DNA of 64,000 bases from Brachionus manjavacas (lineage: Eukaryota > Rotifera > Eurotatoria > Ploima > Brachionidae): NCBI GenBank assembly GCA_019054805.1, contig JAHQIY010000001.1, positions 1,178,001 through 1,242,000 on the forward strand. The letters run 5' to 3'. Shown here piece after piece: positions 33,880 to 46,377 of this stretch (positions are counted from its first letter, which is position 1; each line of letters opens with the position of its first letter). Under the pieces are notes generated by a model. That model ran no database searches. It saw nothing but the letters and a program-made list of their open reading frames with translations, and was not told the origin of the DNA. Both the position numbers and the translations under genes were made by a program.

Positions 33880-34422
33880 TTAAACTAATTGTCCGAGGTA
33901 AACGCTCTCCGGATATATTTCCTTCAATTCAGGCCATTGAACAATCAATGAGTCAGCAATTTTCAAATTATACAAAATTTTTCCACTCAAAGAAAACTTT
34001 TTAACTCTACAAATACTTTCCACATAGACAATTTTGCATTTGGGAATCAAGAACAAAATGCGTGAGAGTACAAATGTGATTATACAACAAGGAATGCAGG
34101 TACCAGGACCGTTTACCAAAAGCAGTTCAGGCTTAATTCTATAAATCAGCGGAATAGAGTAAAAAATAGCCAGAATAGTGGTGAATATTGAAGTGAAATA
34201 GCTTTGGCCCACCGACCGACTTCTTTTTATCAAATTAATTCTGTAATCAAATTTCTTTCCCTGATCTCTTAGCTGTTCTATTTTTTGAGCGCTCATATTG
34301 TCGGTTTCGGCAACTATAAACTCGATGGGCCTGTACAAGTCCAGATCAATTCCGCTCAATAGCTTGACCATCTCGCCAGTGTGACCACCAGAGCCTAAAA
34401 CCACTGCTGTCTTGATCCTCAT
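33880..34422 (-). CDS. ALG14: UDP-GlcNAc transferase subunit ALG14
   Basis: ALG14 anchors and activates ALG13. The pair adds the second GlcNAc to the dolichol-linked oligosaccharide on the cytosolic face of the ER. The 180-residue frame has the family motifs in order: VVLGSGGHTGEM at the N-terminus, AETDNMSAQKIE, RSRSVGQSYFTS, LLVNGPGTCIPC, VYVESICRVKKFSLSGK and VQWPELKEIYP before a C-terminal YLGQLV. The family usually has an N-terminal membrane anchor ahead of the GSGGH motif. Here the ATG lies directly before it, preceded by a good acceptor (TTTTTATTTAG), so a short upstream exon carrying the anchor may have been missed. Otherwise intronless and intact. Confidence 0.92.
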   Translation of the reverse strand: MRIKTAVVLGSGGHTGEMVKLLSGIDLDLYRPIEFIVAETDNMSAQKIEQLRDQGKKFDYRINLIKRSRSVGQSYFTSIFTTILAIFYSIPLIYRIKPELLLVNGPGTCIPCCIITFVLSRILFLIPKCKIVYVESICRVKKFSLSGKILYNLKIADSLIVQWPELKEIYPESVYLGQLV

Positions 34423-34586
34423 TCTAAATAAAAACTAAACATTTAATCAAATAATTTATTCAACAAAAAACCCATTACGGTTTATTCACTTAATTTGACT
34501 AAAAATTAAAACCAAATAATTTATTTTCAAGATCATTACATAATTTTCTTGAGGAAAAAAAATTTACAACAAAAAAAAAATTCAAT

Positions 34587-37500
34587 TCAATCAGAATGGT
34601 CTTCGTTGGGTTCAGATTCTCTATTGCCACGAAAAATGTCGGCGGCAATTTTCGGCAAGCTCAGTCTTTCCATGAAACCAATGCCGATGTACCTGCCAGG
34701 ATTGGCAACCAAATAAAGACCATTCAAAGTTGATTGGTACACAAAATTGTTAACCAGCTTGGATTTTAACTTTTCAATCTGCTGTGTCTTGTGGTATTTT
34801 TCGTAGTACTGCCAATTAGCAGACCATACGATTAGGGCTCCTTTAAACATTTTTTTAAACCAATAAATGTTAATTATATCCAGAAAAAAACATGTGACTA
34901 CCATTAGATGCCGGAAGTACTTTAACTTTGTCCATAGGGGCGAGTCAAGCACTGAATATACCTTGAACCAGTATACTGGTATGGTCATTATGCGAACTAG
35001 AAAAAACACCAAGGTCATTGAAATACCATTGAGGAAAAAATAAACAGAATCCTTGGAATAGCCGCATGCGTACAAAAACCATCGCATGTTCACTAGTGGC
35101 GTTGAGAATTCGACTATTAGTCGAAAATTGGCAAAGTACGGCATCACAGAATACGCCTTTGAAAATAAAAATTAATTTTTTTTTACTTCTATATTAATAA
35201 TTAAAAAAAATATCAATTTAATCAAAAAATTTAAAATTTAGTTGTCCAAAAATACAAACATATTTAGTATTCTCGTCAAAAATAAAATCAAGAGACTATT
35301 TTTTAAAACTCAAATATTTTATTACCTTTTTTTGGCAAATTGAAATTTAATTTCAAATTTTAATGATCTTTATCAATATTATTATTAAATAAATTCAGTT
35401 AATTTTTAATCATGAAATTAATTGCAAAAAAATATTTTTTTTAAGCCAACTATGAATGCTTGAATTAATTTTTTGAATCTTTAAAAATCTGGAAAAAGTT
35501 TTCAAAACAATAATTAGCTGGAAAAAAATAATTTGATGGCAAAAAATAAATAAACATACTGTTTTATAATAAATGATAAAAAGTATTTAGCTGGTGAAAA
35601 GAAATTCTTCTCGTTACTATTAAGTTTAATCAAAATAATTTTTTAATAATGATTTTTTTATTATGATCATTAAAATTTGATCATTAACCTATTTTTTCAC
35701 TTTTTTGTTCTATCAATACTAATTAACAATAATTTAAATTTAAATTTTGATTTTAAAATAAATTTAATTTGATTTAAACAAAAAATAATTAACATATTAT
35801 TATTAAATATAAAATTAAACTAAATTTCATTGAAAAATAAAAAAAATAAAAAAAAAAAAATAAAAAAAATAAAAGAAGAAATATAAATTATTCAAAAAAT
35901 AATAAAATTAGTTTAATTAGAAATTTAAAAAATTTAAATATTTTATCCATCCCTATTCCTAAAAGACTTTTGGATAATCTTTTATTCTAAGCCCATTTAT
36001 GCAGTTTTTTTTTCAGAACTGACCAACACTTTAAAAATTGGGTCTATTGCAATAATTTGACCAGTAAATCCTATTAAATAATGTGATCAAAAAAATAAAT
36101 TAAAAATTAGAGTAAAAAAAGTTTATTAGGTTTTTTGTTTTATTTTTATAAATAATCTAGAGAAATATAATAATTTAAATCTGCGATTAAATTTTTAAAA
36201 TAAAGAGTAATTTTAAATATTAAGATTAAAATCATGAATATTCAAATGAAGGAATTAAATTTTTTCATTAAAGTAAGTAGAATTGGTGGACAACTGAAAC
36301 AATTTTGGAAAAGAATTAGTTCACGATTTTACGAACAGAAATAAATCTAAAAAAAGAGAAAATTAATGAAAAAATGTAAAATTGGCGATGTAAATTTTGT
36401 ACAATCATCGCCTTAAAGGCGTTCATTGAAATAAGTAATAATAATAATAATAATATTCGTCAATTTATTCTGACACCTTCTTTGGTTTATTTCTTAAACC
36501 AATTAAACTAGTTTTACAGTTACATTTCTCAAAAAAGACACTAATTTTTTTTGTCTCAAATGTTTTACATTATCATGTAATTGAATAAATTTTTAAATTT
36601 AATTTTCTTTTCAATCTCAATATATTTCTGATCACATATTTAACCTGAACATAAACCAACTTTGAATGAAATTTTCTAATTTTTTTTGGCTAACTAATTA
36701 TTACACTTTTCAGATTACAAATTTGGATTATTGAAATTTTTGGGCTATTTGGTAATTCAAAGCTTAAAAAATTGGTTTGAAAAATTTTACAGAATATTCT
36801 TTTTTAAATATGCAGAAATTTGAATGCTGCTTATTTTTTAAATTAATCAAGTGGAAATTTTAACACTAAAAATTCAATGAATCGTTGAAACTAATTTCCA
36901 AGAAATGGAATTTTTAAATTTTATCAAATTTCGAAAAGTTAAATTTGAAAAATTTAATTGTAAATCAATCTTAACTATAATTTTGCAATTTTAACTGTCA
37001 AAAAGTGTCCAATTGTTTTAATAATTTAATAATTAGATAGCTAAATTACAAGAGACTAGTTCGCCCTCATCTTGAATATGCAGTCAGTGTTTGGTGTTTG
37101 GACTTGGTTTAAAACGGACATAAATATTCTTAAGAAGGTTCAGAGGAGAGCAACCAAATTGGTTAAATCAGTTAAAGAGAAACCTCATGAAGTAAGACTT
37201 CGAGATTTAGATCTGATTAGCTTAGAGGAACGCCGATTAAGAGGTGACTTGATCCAGATGTATAAGATTGTTCACAAGGTTAAGAATATAGAATTGGTAA
37301 ATGATGTGAGTTATGCTAAAAGTTTGACTCTAAATTTAAGAAGATCAAAAGATAAAATGTTGATAAGGCAAATAAACCAGAGAGGACGGTACCGCTACAA
37401 TGAAAATATCAAAAAAATACAAAAGAATTTTTTTTTATTTTTAAAATAAAAAACTTTTCACCATTTTTTTTTCAGAAAATGGTGTAAAAAAATTAGAAAG

Positions 37501-39925
37501 CTTTCCATTTTCATTCATCTAAATATTTAAAACTCAAATGTGTGAAAAAGAGTAAAATCTTCAAAAAATATAGCTTATATTTTCTCTAGGCGCAAATTTT
37601 TTTTGTTATAGTAGCAATTATATTTTTTTTAATAGCTCATCATTAAATAGATAGTTAATATTATTTTATTTGTAGAAAAAATTTGAGACATAATAACTAA
37701 TTAACAATTTAATATATGATTTATTAAAACATGAGTTCACATGAGTTCTGATAAGGAAAATATTCTATGATTGAACATTAACTAATGCTATATTATTGAA
37801 TCAATGATCAATAGTATTAAAAAAAAACGACAATAAGAGATCCACTATCATTGAGATATTTTATGAGAGTTATGGACAATTTGATAGAAAATTGGTCACG
37901 GGACAGGAATCCAAATTTTTTAACAACTAAAAAGTTCTCAAACAATGCCTGAAAAATTAACCCATGAATGGACGCTTGGTTTTAAATGGCGCAAAACAAT
38001 GAAACGAATTGTTAAAATAAAATAATGAGAAGATATGGTAATGTTTAGTTTCGTCAGAAAAAATTAATTTCGAGGCTTCAAAAGAGAGGTGTCTGTCGTA
38101 TTTGAATAATCATATTTATGGCTTTCTTTAAACTCAACTCTTAATTAGTTGAAAAAAGGCGCAGTCTGAGTAAAGCTGATTAATTGTTATTTCTTTTTTC
38201 ACTCTCTTTCTATTATTTTTTATTCTACTAAAAAAAATATTTTTGCTCCTGTTTGATATAATATTTACTTAAATAAATTACTACTACAACAATTAAATAT
38301 CATATAATAAAAATAAATTTAAAAAATAAACTAAAAAATAAAATTGATACAAAAAAAATTTAAGAAAAGAAAAAAGTGAATCAAATTCGTAGAAGTTCAA
38401 TCATTCAAGTTACAAGAAATGGTGTTTTTACAGACATTTAATTCAATTTTTTTATATCAATTTTTAATTCGAATTTTTCAATGTAATAAAAAAATTTATC
38501 AATTAATCTGATCTCTCTGGAGAACAGGGGGACAAGAGGTGATCTTATTCAATTCTTTAAATGTTACACAGGCACTAACATTGTAAACTGGTACATAGCT
38601 CGGTCTGTCAAAGCCAACGGAAGAACAAGAAGAAACTCCAACCAGCACAGCTTTGTCCGACCACTCCCAGCCACCAGTCACCAGAGAGAGAACTTTTTCA
38701 CTTATAGAGTCACTATGCCATGGAACAACCTACCCCAAGAGATCGTTCAATCCCTATCCGTCAACCAATTCAAGAACAGAATGGACAAGTACAGACGTAA
38801 AGAGAAACCTACCATGGATGAAGTCATGAGGCTCGGTAGACTCGACACGAGGGAATGGTGACCTAACGAATAACAATTTACAGTGTGATGAAGGAAGAGC
38901 TGGGGAAGTGACTGCGCTCTAAACACAGAACACGCTTTCACTCTAGCTAACTGGAGCATCGGACCCAAGGTCCCCATCCCTCTCAACATCGAACCAAATT
39001 ACCAACAGCCACCACAATGTTCTTCCTCTTCAAACACTATTATCATCTTTTAACTAATTATATACTGACAAAATGAATTTTACTGATTAAGTGTACATAC
39101 CACAGTTACTATAGATGAAAATTTCCTACTGTTTGCCATCTTCGCAAGTCTAGCTTGCTGTAACTTATATATTATTATTATTTTTATCATTATAATTAAT
39201 TTAATGAACAAAAAAAAATTCTCTTTTTTTATTTTCATTTTTCCGGCAGCGGAGCAACGGATAAAACCTTGTAAGTCTTTAAAAAAGATGACTTCACTAT
39301 TAAAAAAAATTACTACATCAAATTAAATTTTTTTAATTAGTCGAAATAAAATTTTCTCAAATTTTACCTTTTTTTAAATTCATATAAAAATTACTCAAAG
39401 GTAGACGCGAGACAACTATTTTTTAATGGAAAAAAAAAATTCACTTACTAGGGAATTATAGTATCCGAATAGAGATAAAAAGTGGTGAAAAATTGTAAAA
39501 AAATCTCCAATCAAGCCATAATTGAGTACCATAATAGTCAAATCATACAAAATATAGCCTACTACAATTGAAATGTTGGTTTTGACCAGTTCGGAGTTAT
39601 AGATGAGCGGCGAAGCCGACAAAGCCTTGTCTACTATCAGCACATAGCTGCAAATAATGCTAACCACCAAAGAAAAAACTGTGGACGTCACTCTTTATTG
39701 ATAAAGATGAACTTTTTCTCTAAGGCAACAATCTAGCTAAATTTACCTGGTGTTCCACTCAATTTTGTGCTGGGCCGAGAGCCTGTCGTAGCTGGCGCAG
39801 AGTTTTTTGGACAACTTTGGCGACACTACCAAAAACAAAGCTGTGAATGCGATGTAGGCGTAGGCAATTATGGCCAAATATTCATTGTTAAATTTGAAGC
39901 TCGATTCATCAACTATTCGAAGCAT
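34587..39925 (-). CDS. TLC-domain membrane protein (TLCD4/TMEM56-like), three exons
   Basis: Minus-strand exons 39925-39747, 39692-39449 and 35156-34587 join in phase to 330 residues. The first intron is 54 nt; the second is 4.3 kb and filled with retroelement pieces. The TLC domain is recognisable: [19 protein letters not shown] across the first splice, then [32 protein letters not shown], and after the second splice [20 protein letters not shown] and [11 protein letters not shown]. Several hydrophobic helices fit a multi-pass ER or plasma membrane protein. The family (TRAM-LAG1-CLN8) is linked to lipid trafficking or sensing; the exact role of this member is not known from sequence. The C-terminus is acidic and polar ([12 protein letters not shown]). 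Confidence 0.88.
35157..36379. other. Intron 2 of the TLC gene, first part
   Basis: AT-rich with a low-complexity A/T block at 35820-35880. No coding remnants seen. Confidence 0.6.
36380..36456 (+). mobile_element. Solo 3' end of the CGCCTTAAAGGCG non-LTR family
   Basis: ATCGCCTTAAAGGCGTTCAT, TGAAATAAGTAATAA and an AAT microsatellite. Plus-strand counterpart of 12308-12360. Confidence 0.65.
37040..37445 (+). mobile_element. CR1-like non-LTR C-terminal fragment
   Basis: Begins [14 protein letters not shown] in another frame, then [40 protein letters not shown] and [15 protein letters not shown], all standard post-RT blocks. It ends at an A/T run. Its tail ([10 protein letters not shown]) is closely similar to 58560-58600 (INKRGRYLYN). 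Inside intron 2 of the TLC gene. Confidence 0.8.
37450..38499. other. TLC gene intron, no feature seen
   Basis: AT-rich, without recognisable coding or repeat ends. Confidence 0.5.
38500..39190 (+). mobile_element. Non-LTR C-terminal fragment with GC-rich coding part and hairpin 3' end
   Basis: [20 protein letters not shown], then [40 protein letters not shown] and [10 protein letters not shown], ending at a stop at 38859-38861. The fragment is open throughout and far less AT-rich than the surroundings, so it is probably a recent insertion. The 3' UTR ends GCAAGTCTAGCTTGC (hairpin, 39144-39158), TGTAACTTATATATT and an ATT microsatellite. The same terminus appears inverted at the window end (63910-64000). 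Inside intron 2 of the TLC gene. Confidence 0.8.
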
Positions 39926-40171
39926 AATTCTATTTCATATCTAATTATATTATATCTAAAATAAAAATTTATAAATTTTCTTTATTGTTGATAAAAATTA
40001 AAAAGTTGTTTAGAAATAGGTGCGCTGGTTTTGGTTAAAAAACAACCAATCATGTATGAAAAACTGTGACAAAAAAACAAGTTGAATTTATAAAAACTTT
40101 ATTCGTTATTATTTAAATTATTACAATAATTAAATTAAGTTCGAGTCGATTTAGAATCACTAGGACACGAT

Positions 40172-42166
40172 TTAGATATTTATAACCCTGCTTAATTTTT
40201 GAATGCGATTAAGTAACAAGTCTCCTTTTTTGACAGTTTCTTGGTACTGCCAGTTTTTGTTGTCCGGTCGATTGGTCTCCACGATTCCGTTTACTTTGTC
40301 AATTTTGGCATGCAATCTGCCGGCTGCTATGAATCTCGACAGCTCTCTGGACAAAAAAAATTTAATTAAAAATGACCCAAATTTACCCTAGAGCATTACT
40401 TGTCCATGAATTGGGCCGAAACGCCAAAAGCACTTGCCATGTTGCTCAATGTCACACTGGAATAAGACTCGAGCAGTTGGTTGTAAGCTATAATTCTCAT
40501 TTCTCTCACATAGTACTGTTGGTGTCTGTTAAAGTACCGGTCTGCCTTCATATACTGCTCTACATAAGCTTTAAAAAAAATTATTTAAATTTATTGATTA
40601 ATCAGTTTTTAAAACAAAAACAAAATAATTTTTTCTAATTTTCACTTGAAAAAAATAAACCCAATTAAATTTTTTTTATTTATTTTTTAATTTTAAAATT
40701 TTTTCATTATCAAACTAAACAAAAAATTAATAAACATCCCTTTAAAAATTGAAAAAAAATGATTTTTTGTTTTTTCTAATTGAGAAAAAAAATATCAAAA
40801 TTGAACTCTTTAAAAAATTTTCACTTGTATTCATTTTCCAAGAAAACTGTTTATTTTGTAACTTTCAAAAGCATTTAGAAAAAATAAAATATTTAATTTT
40901 TGTTTTGAATTCATTATCCTCTTGAAGATGATTTATTAATTTAATCCGAACGTAGCCAAGATTTAATAAAAAAAATTAATCTATCTAATAATAATTCATT
41001 AAGAAATAAAAAAAAATGCATTTTCTTTTAAATTAATCTTTTAATTAAACCTACTTTTTCAAATTTAAATAAAATAAATTTTCAATTTATCTGATTATCT
41101 CTCTAATAATAAAGAAATTGTTTTTTTATTTAATCTTTCTTTAGAATTCAATTTTTTCCATTTTCGAAAAAAATAAAATTTTTTTAAAGTATGCCTGTAG
41201 AAAATAAACACTCAGTTTTAAATTTGTTATCTTTGATAATTTTTTTTTTAAATTGAACTTATAAAAACTTTTTATCAAACCTACCTAAAGCCTTGAAAAA
41301 ATCCGCATATCTACACTCGTAAAGAGCAAACAGGTAGTTTTTAATCTGAGGTATTCCATGAAGAATTTCTAAAATTTCTGCTCCCTTGCAGACTTTGTCT
41401 CGTAGCTGGGTCCTTGGCATAGCGAGTACAGAGCTAAATATGGTGTAGATGACAAAAGTGTTGTAGTCCATGAGCTCGTAAGAAGTGAAAGTGGCAACCG
41501 TTTCCAAAAAGCGTAGAGACGCAGTTTTAAAGTCGCGCATTATCACGGCATGAAGTCCTTGGTAAACTTTTAGGCGATTTCTGCGGTCCCAGTCGCCTCC
41601 TTCTTCAATTAGACTATTAGCTTTTTCTAAATTGCGACTGATCAAGTCGTAATCCAAATAGAAAAAACCTATTCTAATTTGATGAAAGACCAAGTCAAGT
41701 CTGTTTCCCAAGCTGGTTGTTTTTTCATAAGTTTTTCTGAATTGGCTCAGAGACCCTTCCTTATCACCGATCAAAGACAAATATTCGGCTTTGGCCAAAT
41801 TAGACTCGCGGATCTCCGTATCACCGAGATTTTTCTCGGCGTCTTCGATCTTCGAGTCTAGTTCTTTGATTCTATTGCTGTTTTCGGTCTGCATAGTGTT
41901 CAATAAGTTCTGGTCGACTGGCCAGTTTAAATCCTTACAGCACTCAGCATAAAATGGCGCCATGTCTTTAAAAATAATTAAATGAACAAAACTTAACTAA
42001 AAAAAAAAAATTTACTATCAGCTTTTATTTCTTTTAAAAGGGTTTCTTTTAAAGAAGCCCGGTTTGAGGGTTTTGTTAAAGCAGTTTTAGTATTCTGTTC
42101 CTGCATCAGGACAAATTTGTGCTGGGCCAATTCGAGCTTTGGAACTTTTGGTAAACCCTCTTCCAT
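40172..42166 (-). CDS. PSMD6: 26S proteasome regulatory subunit PSMD6 (Rpn7), four exons
   Basis: Minus-strand exons 42166-42016, 41965-41285, 40568-40400 and 40346-40172 join in phase to 391 residues, close to the animal norm of about 389. Rpn7 is a PCI-domain subunit of the lid of the 19S particle. Recognisable stretches: [19 protein letters not shown] at the start, KAD joined to [72 protein letters not shown]. The PCI end follows: [33 protein letters not shown] and [15 protein letters not shown]. Introns are 50, 716 and 53 nt. No irregularities seen; a housekeeping gene. Confidence 0.95.
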
Positions 42167-42540
42167 TTTTGATTGAGATTTTTATTTAAGTCGAAATAAA
42201 TTGTTGAATAAAATGAAAATAATTAATGCTATAAAGAAGTGGTGAGAAAACGTGATGATGAATCGATTTTAAAGAAATTTTCATAATTTTAGAATTTTAT
42301 GATGCTTCTATGGTTGTAGATACAGAGCGGTTTTTTGCATGGGCATATATTTCATTACTTTAAGTCAATAAAAATATTTTATATCTAAATTAAAAATAAA
42401 ATTATTTTAAAATTAATTACTTGTGAAATTTATTAAATTCTCATTTAAATTTCAAAAAAAAAAAAATATTATCAGATTAAATTTTAATTCGATTTTGTCA
42501 TGATATTTTAAAGAAAAAGGTATTGTTGATAAATATTAGA

Positions 42541-42612
42541 TCCGTGATAGTATAGTGGTGAGTATCCCCGCCTGTCACGCGGGAGACCGGGGTTCAATTC
42601 CCCGTCACGGAG
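42541..42612 (+). tRNA. tRNA-Asp (GTC)
   Basis: 72-nt cloverleaf. Acceptor TCCGTGA pairs with TCACGGA, the anticodon loop reads CTGTCAC, and the T-arm is CCGGGGTTCAATTCCCCG. It is followed by a TTTTT pol III terminator. Confidence 0.97.
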
Positions 42613-42788
42613 TTTTTGCCAACTCATAAATTCAAAAAATTCAATTAAATATAAATTTATAAATTAAAAACAGTTTTAATAAAAGCCTTTTTTATTCAAA
42701 ATTTTGTTCAAAATAAATCTTTTGTTCAATTAATCTCTAAAAATTAATTTTATATTTAGAATGAATTTTATTTATTTTTAAAAAAATT

Positions 42789-42862
42789 TGCCCAACGGGA
42801 GGATCGAACTCACGACCTTCGCGTTATTAGCACGACGCTCTAACCAACTGAGCTAGCCGGGC
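42789..42862 (-). tRNA. tRNA-Ile (AAT)
   Basis: 74-nt cloverleaf on the minus strand. It starts GCCCGGCTAGCTCAGTTGG, has anticodon AAT in CTAATAA, and ends in the T-arm GTGAGTTCGATCCTC. A T-run terminator lies on the minus strand. Identical in sequence to the copies at 46172 and 49304. Confidence 0.97.
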
Positions 42863-43029
42863 TTACATATTATTAAATTTCTTTTAATTTTAGTTTTCGA
42901 AAGATATAAGAAAATAAAAATGATGTTTTCCCAAGCTATTTTTTTTTATAATTAAATTAAATGTTAAAATAAATTTTAAAAATATGATTTTCAAGTTTTT
43001 ATTTTTTTTTAACATTTTACTTCAAAAAG

Positions 43030-43850
43030 ATATAGATCATATTTCAAGCTGGTCTCTTGATTTAAACATCGAAAAATGTCTTGTAATGCATATTGGTTCA
43101 AAAATCGAACATATAATTACACGATTTTTAATAAATATGGAACTATAAAACTATCTAAAACGACTCTAGAAAATAATTTAGGTATCTATATTCAAGATGA
43201 CCTTAAATGGACAAACCAAGTCCGGTACAAATCGTGCAAACCGAATGCTAGGAATGATAGAAAAGAATTTATACAGGCTCTTTGAGAACGCTTTATACAG
43301 CGCTTGTACGACCACACTTAGATTTTGCAATAAGTTCTTGGAGCCCTTATTTAGAAAAAGAAATCGTTTAACTTGAAAAAGTTCAGAGAAGAGCAACAAG
43401 AGTCATTCATTTCCTCCGAAATTACGAATATGACAAAAGACAAAAGTTGTTAGAGTTAATTGACTTCAAAGTAAGAAGAATGAGGGGTGATTTCTATATT
43501 TCTATAATTCAGATCTATAAAATCATTAATGGATATTAAAGTGTACAACTTATTAATTGAATTAACCTTTCTCAAAATCAAGTATACAATTTGAGGAAAC
43601 ACACAAAATGCATGGTTAGAGAAGATGTCAAAAATTGTATGCATTGTTATAATTTCTGACAAATCGTGTGGTTAAAATTTGGAATAGCCTGTCTGAAGAA
43701 ATAGTTAATTCTAAAACAAAAAACTTTTTAAAACTAAACTGGATATATGGCTTAAAAACAATTAATAGCAGTAAATAGCTTGTAAAGGCTTAACCCTTTT
43801 TGAGTCGTATTTTTTACTACCACTTCTACTAATAAATTAAATCAATACTT
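43030..43850 (+). mobile_element. CR1-like non-LTR fragment, degenerate copy of the 56881 element
   Basis: Blocks SSWSLDLNIEKCLVMHIGS, LGIYIQDDLKWTNQV, ANRMLGMIEKNLYRLFENAL and VQRRATRVIHFLRN (read through frameshifts) align with 56921-57469. The 3' end, AGCTTGTAAAGGCTTAACCC then TACTACCACTTCTACTAATA, is a decayed version of the TAC-repeat tail at 57655-57733. It ends about 35 bp upstream of a tRNA-Gly gene. Confidence 0.75.
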
Positions 43851-43883
43851 ATTTATTAACAATTAATTGATTTAGTGTATGAA

Positions 43884-43954
43884 GCACTGGTGGTTCAGTG
43901 GTAGAATGCTCGCCTGCCACGCGGGCGGCCCGGGTTCGATTCCCGGCCAGTGCA
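43884..43954 (+). tRNA. tRNA-Gly (GCC)
   Basis: 71-nt cloverleaf. GCACTGG at the 5' end pairs with CCAGTGC, the anticodon loop is CTGCCAC, and the T-arm is GGGTTCGATTCCC. It is followed by a run of nine T. Retroelement fragments lie on both sides within about 35 bp. Confidence 0.97.
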
Positions 43955-43979
43955 TTTTTTTTTCAATAATTTTTTGGTG

Positions 43980-44220
43980 TCCGTACTGAAAAAAGAAATA
44001 GAAACCTTAGAAAAAATACACCGCCGTGTAAAAATAATTGTCCCTGAGACAAGGCTTTTAAATTACGAAGAAAGATTGTTAAAGCTCGAATTAACGTCTC
44101 TAAAGCAGATACGTGAAAGAGGATACCTAATAGAATTTTTTGAATGTATTTTAATGCATTCAATGGTCCAGCAAGCGGTATACTAGGACATATCTTTAAG
44201 GTTATTGATATGTTTTGTAA
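43980..44220 (+). mobile_element. CR1-like non-LTR fragment next to tRNA-Gly
   Basis: VSVLKKEIETLEKIHRRVKI, then LNYEERLLKLELTSLKQIRE and RGYLIEFFE: the post-RT block, open for 78 codons. It begins about 25 bp past the end of the tRNA gene. Confidence 0.7.
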
Positions 44221-44229
44221 AAGAGAGGG

Positions 44230-45240
44230 ATTGATTCATCGTGATGCCTAAGAATTTAGGATTTTGTTCTTAAGGGATCGGCTTGTTTACAAATTTAAGC
44301 GAGACTTCTTCATCCAACTTTTTGCGACTAAGATTAAATAAAATGGAGTTTGATTTCCTGACACTTAATTTCAGTCTCCACATTGAGAGCCATAGATTCA
44401 AATCGTTCAAAAATGTTAACAGTTTAAGTTGAATCATTAAGATATTACCTGAAGTGTACCAGGTCGAAAGGTCGTTAGCAAACAAAGCCATCTCAGTTGT
44501 AAAGTCATCCAAAAAGATTTTAAATAGTGTGGGTCTTAGAACGCTATCTTGTGGCACTTCTTTGTAAATTATCTAGTTTCTGAGAACGACTCATTGACTC
44601 TCACTCTAAATTTCCTACGAGAGAGGTAGTTTTCTATCCATCTTACAAGATATTTTAGAAATTGATAATTTTTGATTATGCCATACTTTATCAAATGCTT
44701 TTTCTATGCTCCAGTTCTTTTGTTTAGGTTAAAGTCGGATTTGACTACTTGCATCAGTCTTAGTATTTGGTAATTAGTCTGGTGATATTTTTTGAAGGTA
44801 CTCTGAAAAATGTTAAGGATCCCCTGGGATCGAAAAAACTTAGTTTTGCGATTCATAACACACTCTCTAAAAGCTTATAGAGTGTGTTTAGGAGACTAAT
44901 GGGAAGATAATTTTCTGGATTTTTAGGGTCCCTAAGAGGTTTAGCAATAATTTTAATGACTGCCGATTTCCAACTTTTAGGCACGTAGTTTAAGTTTAGC
45001 GATGCATTGAATATTCTGCACAATAGTTCTAGATATGGTTTTGGAAGAAGTTTAAGGACAGAATTAGATATCTTATCTTCTCCAGGGCTCCTCCTCGGTC
45101 TAAGATTCTTGATCTCAGTGTCAATTTCATGAATAGTTGTAAAGAGTTTTGGACAAAATAAGACGGTTGGCAATATTTTGACGAGTTGGTGGAATGGAGT
45201 AGTAAATTCATTGCAGTTAAAATCGATTCTGAGAATTGGG
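44230..45240 (-). mobile_element. Jockey-like non-LTR reverse transcriptase fragment
   Basis: Minus strand, N to C: LFTTIHEIDTEIKNLRPRRS, PGEDKISNSVLKLLP, LNYVPKSWKSAVIKIIAKP, ENYLPISLLNTLYKLLE. After a frameshift: MPQDSVLRPTLFKIFLDDF, MALFANDLSTWYTS (the FADD box mutated to FAND) and WRLKLSVRKSNSILF. The mutated catalytic box and the frameshifts make it inactive. Confidence 0.8.
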
Positions 45241-45399
45241 AATCTAGCGCTTGTTCATGTCATTAAAATTTCAAATGTGAGCACACAATCGGAATTTTGC
45301 ACTTTTTAAACCTGAAAAAATTTACGGGTTTATATATAGCAATCGAATGTAATGCAAAATGAGGTAGAAAAAAAAGGCAAGATCAGCATTAGAAAGAAA

Positions 45400-45625
45400 T
45401 TTAATTGTTACGATTAACAGGCAATCAAAATCAACACGAAGTTCTACAAGAGGTTGCAAGTACGATTCAAAATGTAAATTATTCAATCGTTAATGTTTCT
45501 AATCAAAATCAACTTGTTTTGGCTTCAAGTTCAGTAGCAGTTCAAAATGAAGTCAAGTTTCTGAGAAACGTAAACGCGGAAGACCAAAAAATCAAGCAAT
45601 GAAATCGAGCAAATGAAGAAAAATT
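45400..45625 (+). pseudogene. Transposase-like C-terminal remnant with AT-hook
   Basis: One frame reads NQHEVLQEVASTIQNVNYSI and continues to 45602. A +1 frame gives the end SEKRKRGRPKNQAMKSSK. Lysine-rich KRGRP tails of this kind also occur at 28300 (SWIM type) and 55241, so it is probably the tail of a related transposon protein. No catalytic part is present. Confidence 0.4.
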
Positions 45626-45987
45626 TAACATTAAGTGTTCGAAATCAACATTTAATTTAAAAAAAAAAGCTACATCTTTCGAAAAAAAAAAATTATTTTT
45701 TTCTCTAAATTTTTCAAATTACTGACTTTAAATTTAAAAAAAAAATTTAAAGTCAAGTCAAATGACTTTTTTTTTTTAATTTGGCCCAAGTCTGATTTTT
45801 AATAATAATTACAAAATAAGGCGTTGTCATTGAATAAATAATTCGAAAACCAATGCATTATGAATCCAACATAAGAATAAAAAACAGCTTAAAAATCTTG
45901 ATTATAAAAATTAATTTAAAAAAAAAAAATTTCCATAAAACTTAATAAATACTTATTTAAAAAAAAGATAATTGAGTTAGTTATGAA

Positions 45988-46058
45988 GCACTGGTGGTTC
46001 AGTGGTAGAATGCTCGCCTGCCACGCGGGCGGCCCGGGTTCGATTCCCGGCCAGTGCA
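45988..46058 (+). tRNA. tRNA-Gly (GCC), second copy
   Basis: Identical to 43884-43954, and the immediate flanks (TTATGAAGCACTGG upstream, T-run and CAATAATTT downstream) are also shared, showing a local duplication. Confidence 0.97.
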
Positions 46059-46171
46059 TTTTTTTTTTTTCAATAATTTAATTCTTTCTAAATAATCAAT
46101 CAATTTTCAAATCAAAAATATTTAATTTTATTAATTTTGGATTTAATTAATTTAATATTTAGAAAAAAATT

Positions 46172-46245
46172 TGCCCAACGGGAGGATCGAACTCACGACC
46201 TTCGCGTTATTAGCACGACGCTCTAACCAACTGAGCTAGCCGGGC
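46172..46245 (-). tRNA. tRNA-Ile (AAT), second copy
   Basis: Identical to 42789-42862, including the A-rich flank before TTTGCCCAACGG. Gly(+) and Ile(-) are paired here as converging genes. Confidence 0.97.
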
Positions 46246-46377
46246 TTGCTTTTTTCTAAAAGCTCAAACTAATTTTTAGCTTTAGAAAAAATTTAGTTGC
46301 CATGACAACTGAATTAATTAGCCCCAAAATTTTTAATAAAAAATTCAATTGCTTTAAATGAAAATAATCATTTAAAA

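Noticed and set aside
38747-38989. Minus-strand 80-codon frame
   Set aside because: Antisense shadow of the plus-strand retroelement coding region, whose conserved blocks are clear.
40203-40391. Plus-strand frames over 40203-40638
   Set aside because: Antisense of PSMD6 exons 3 and 4.
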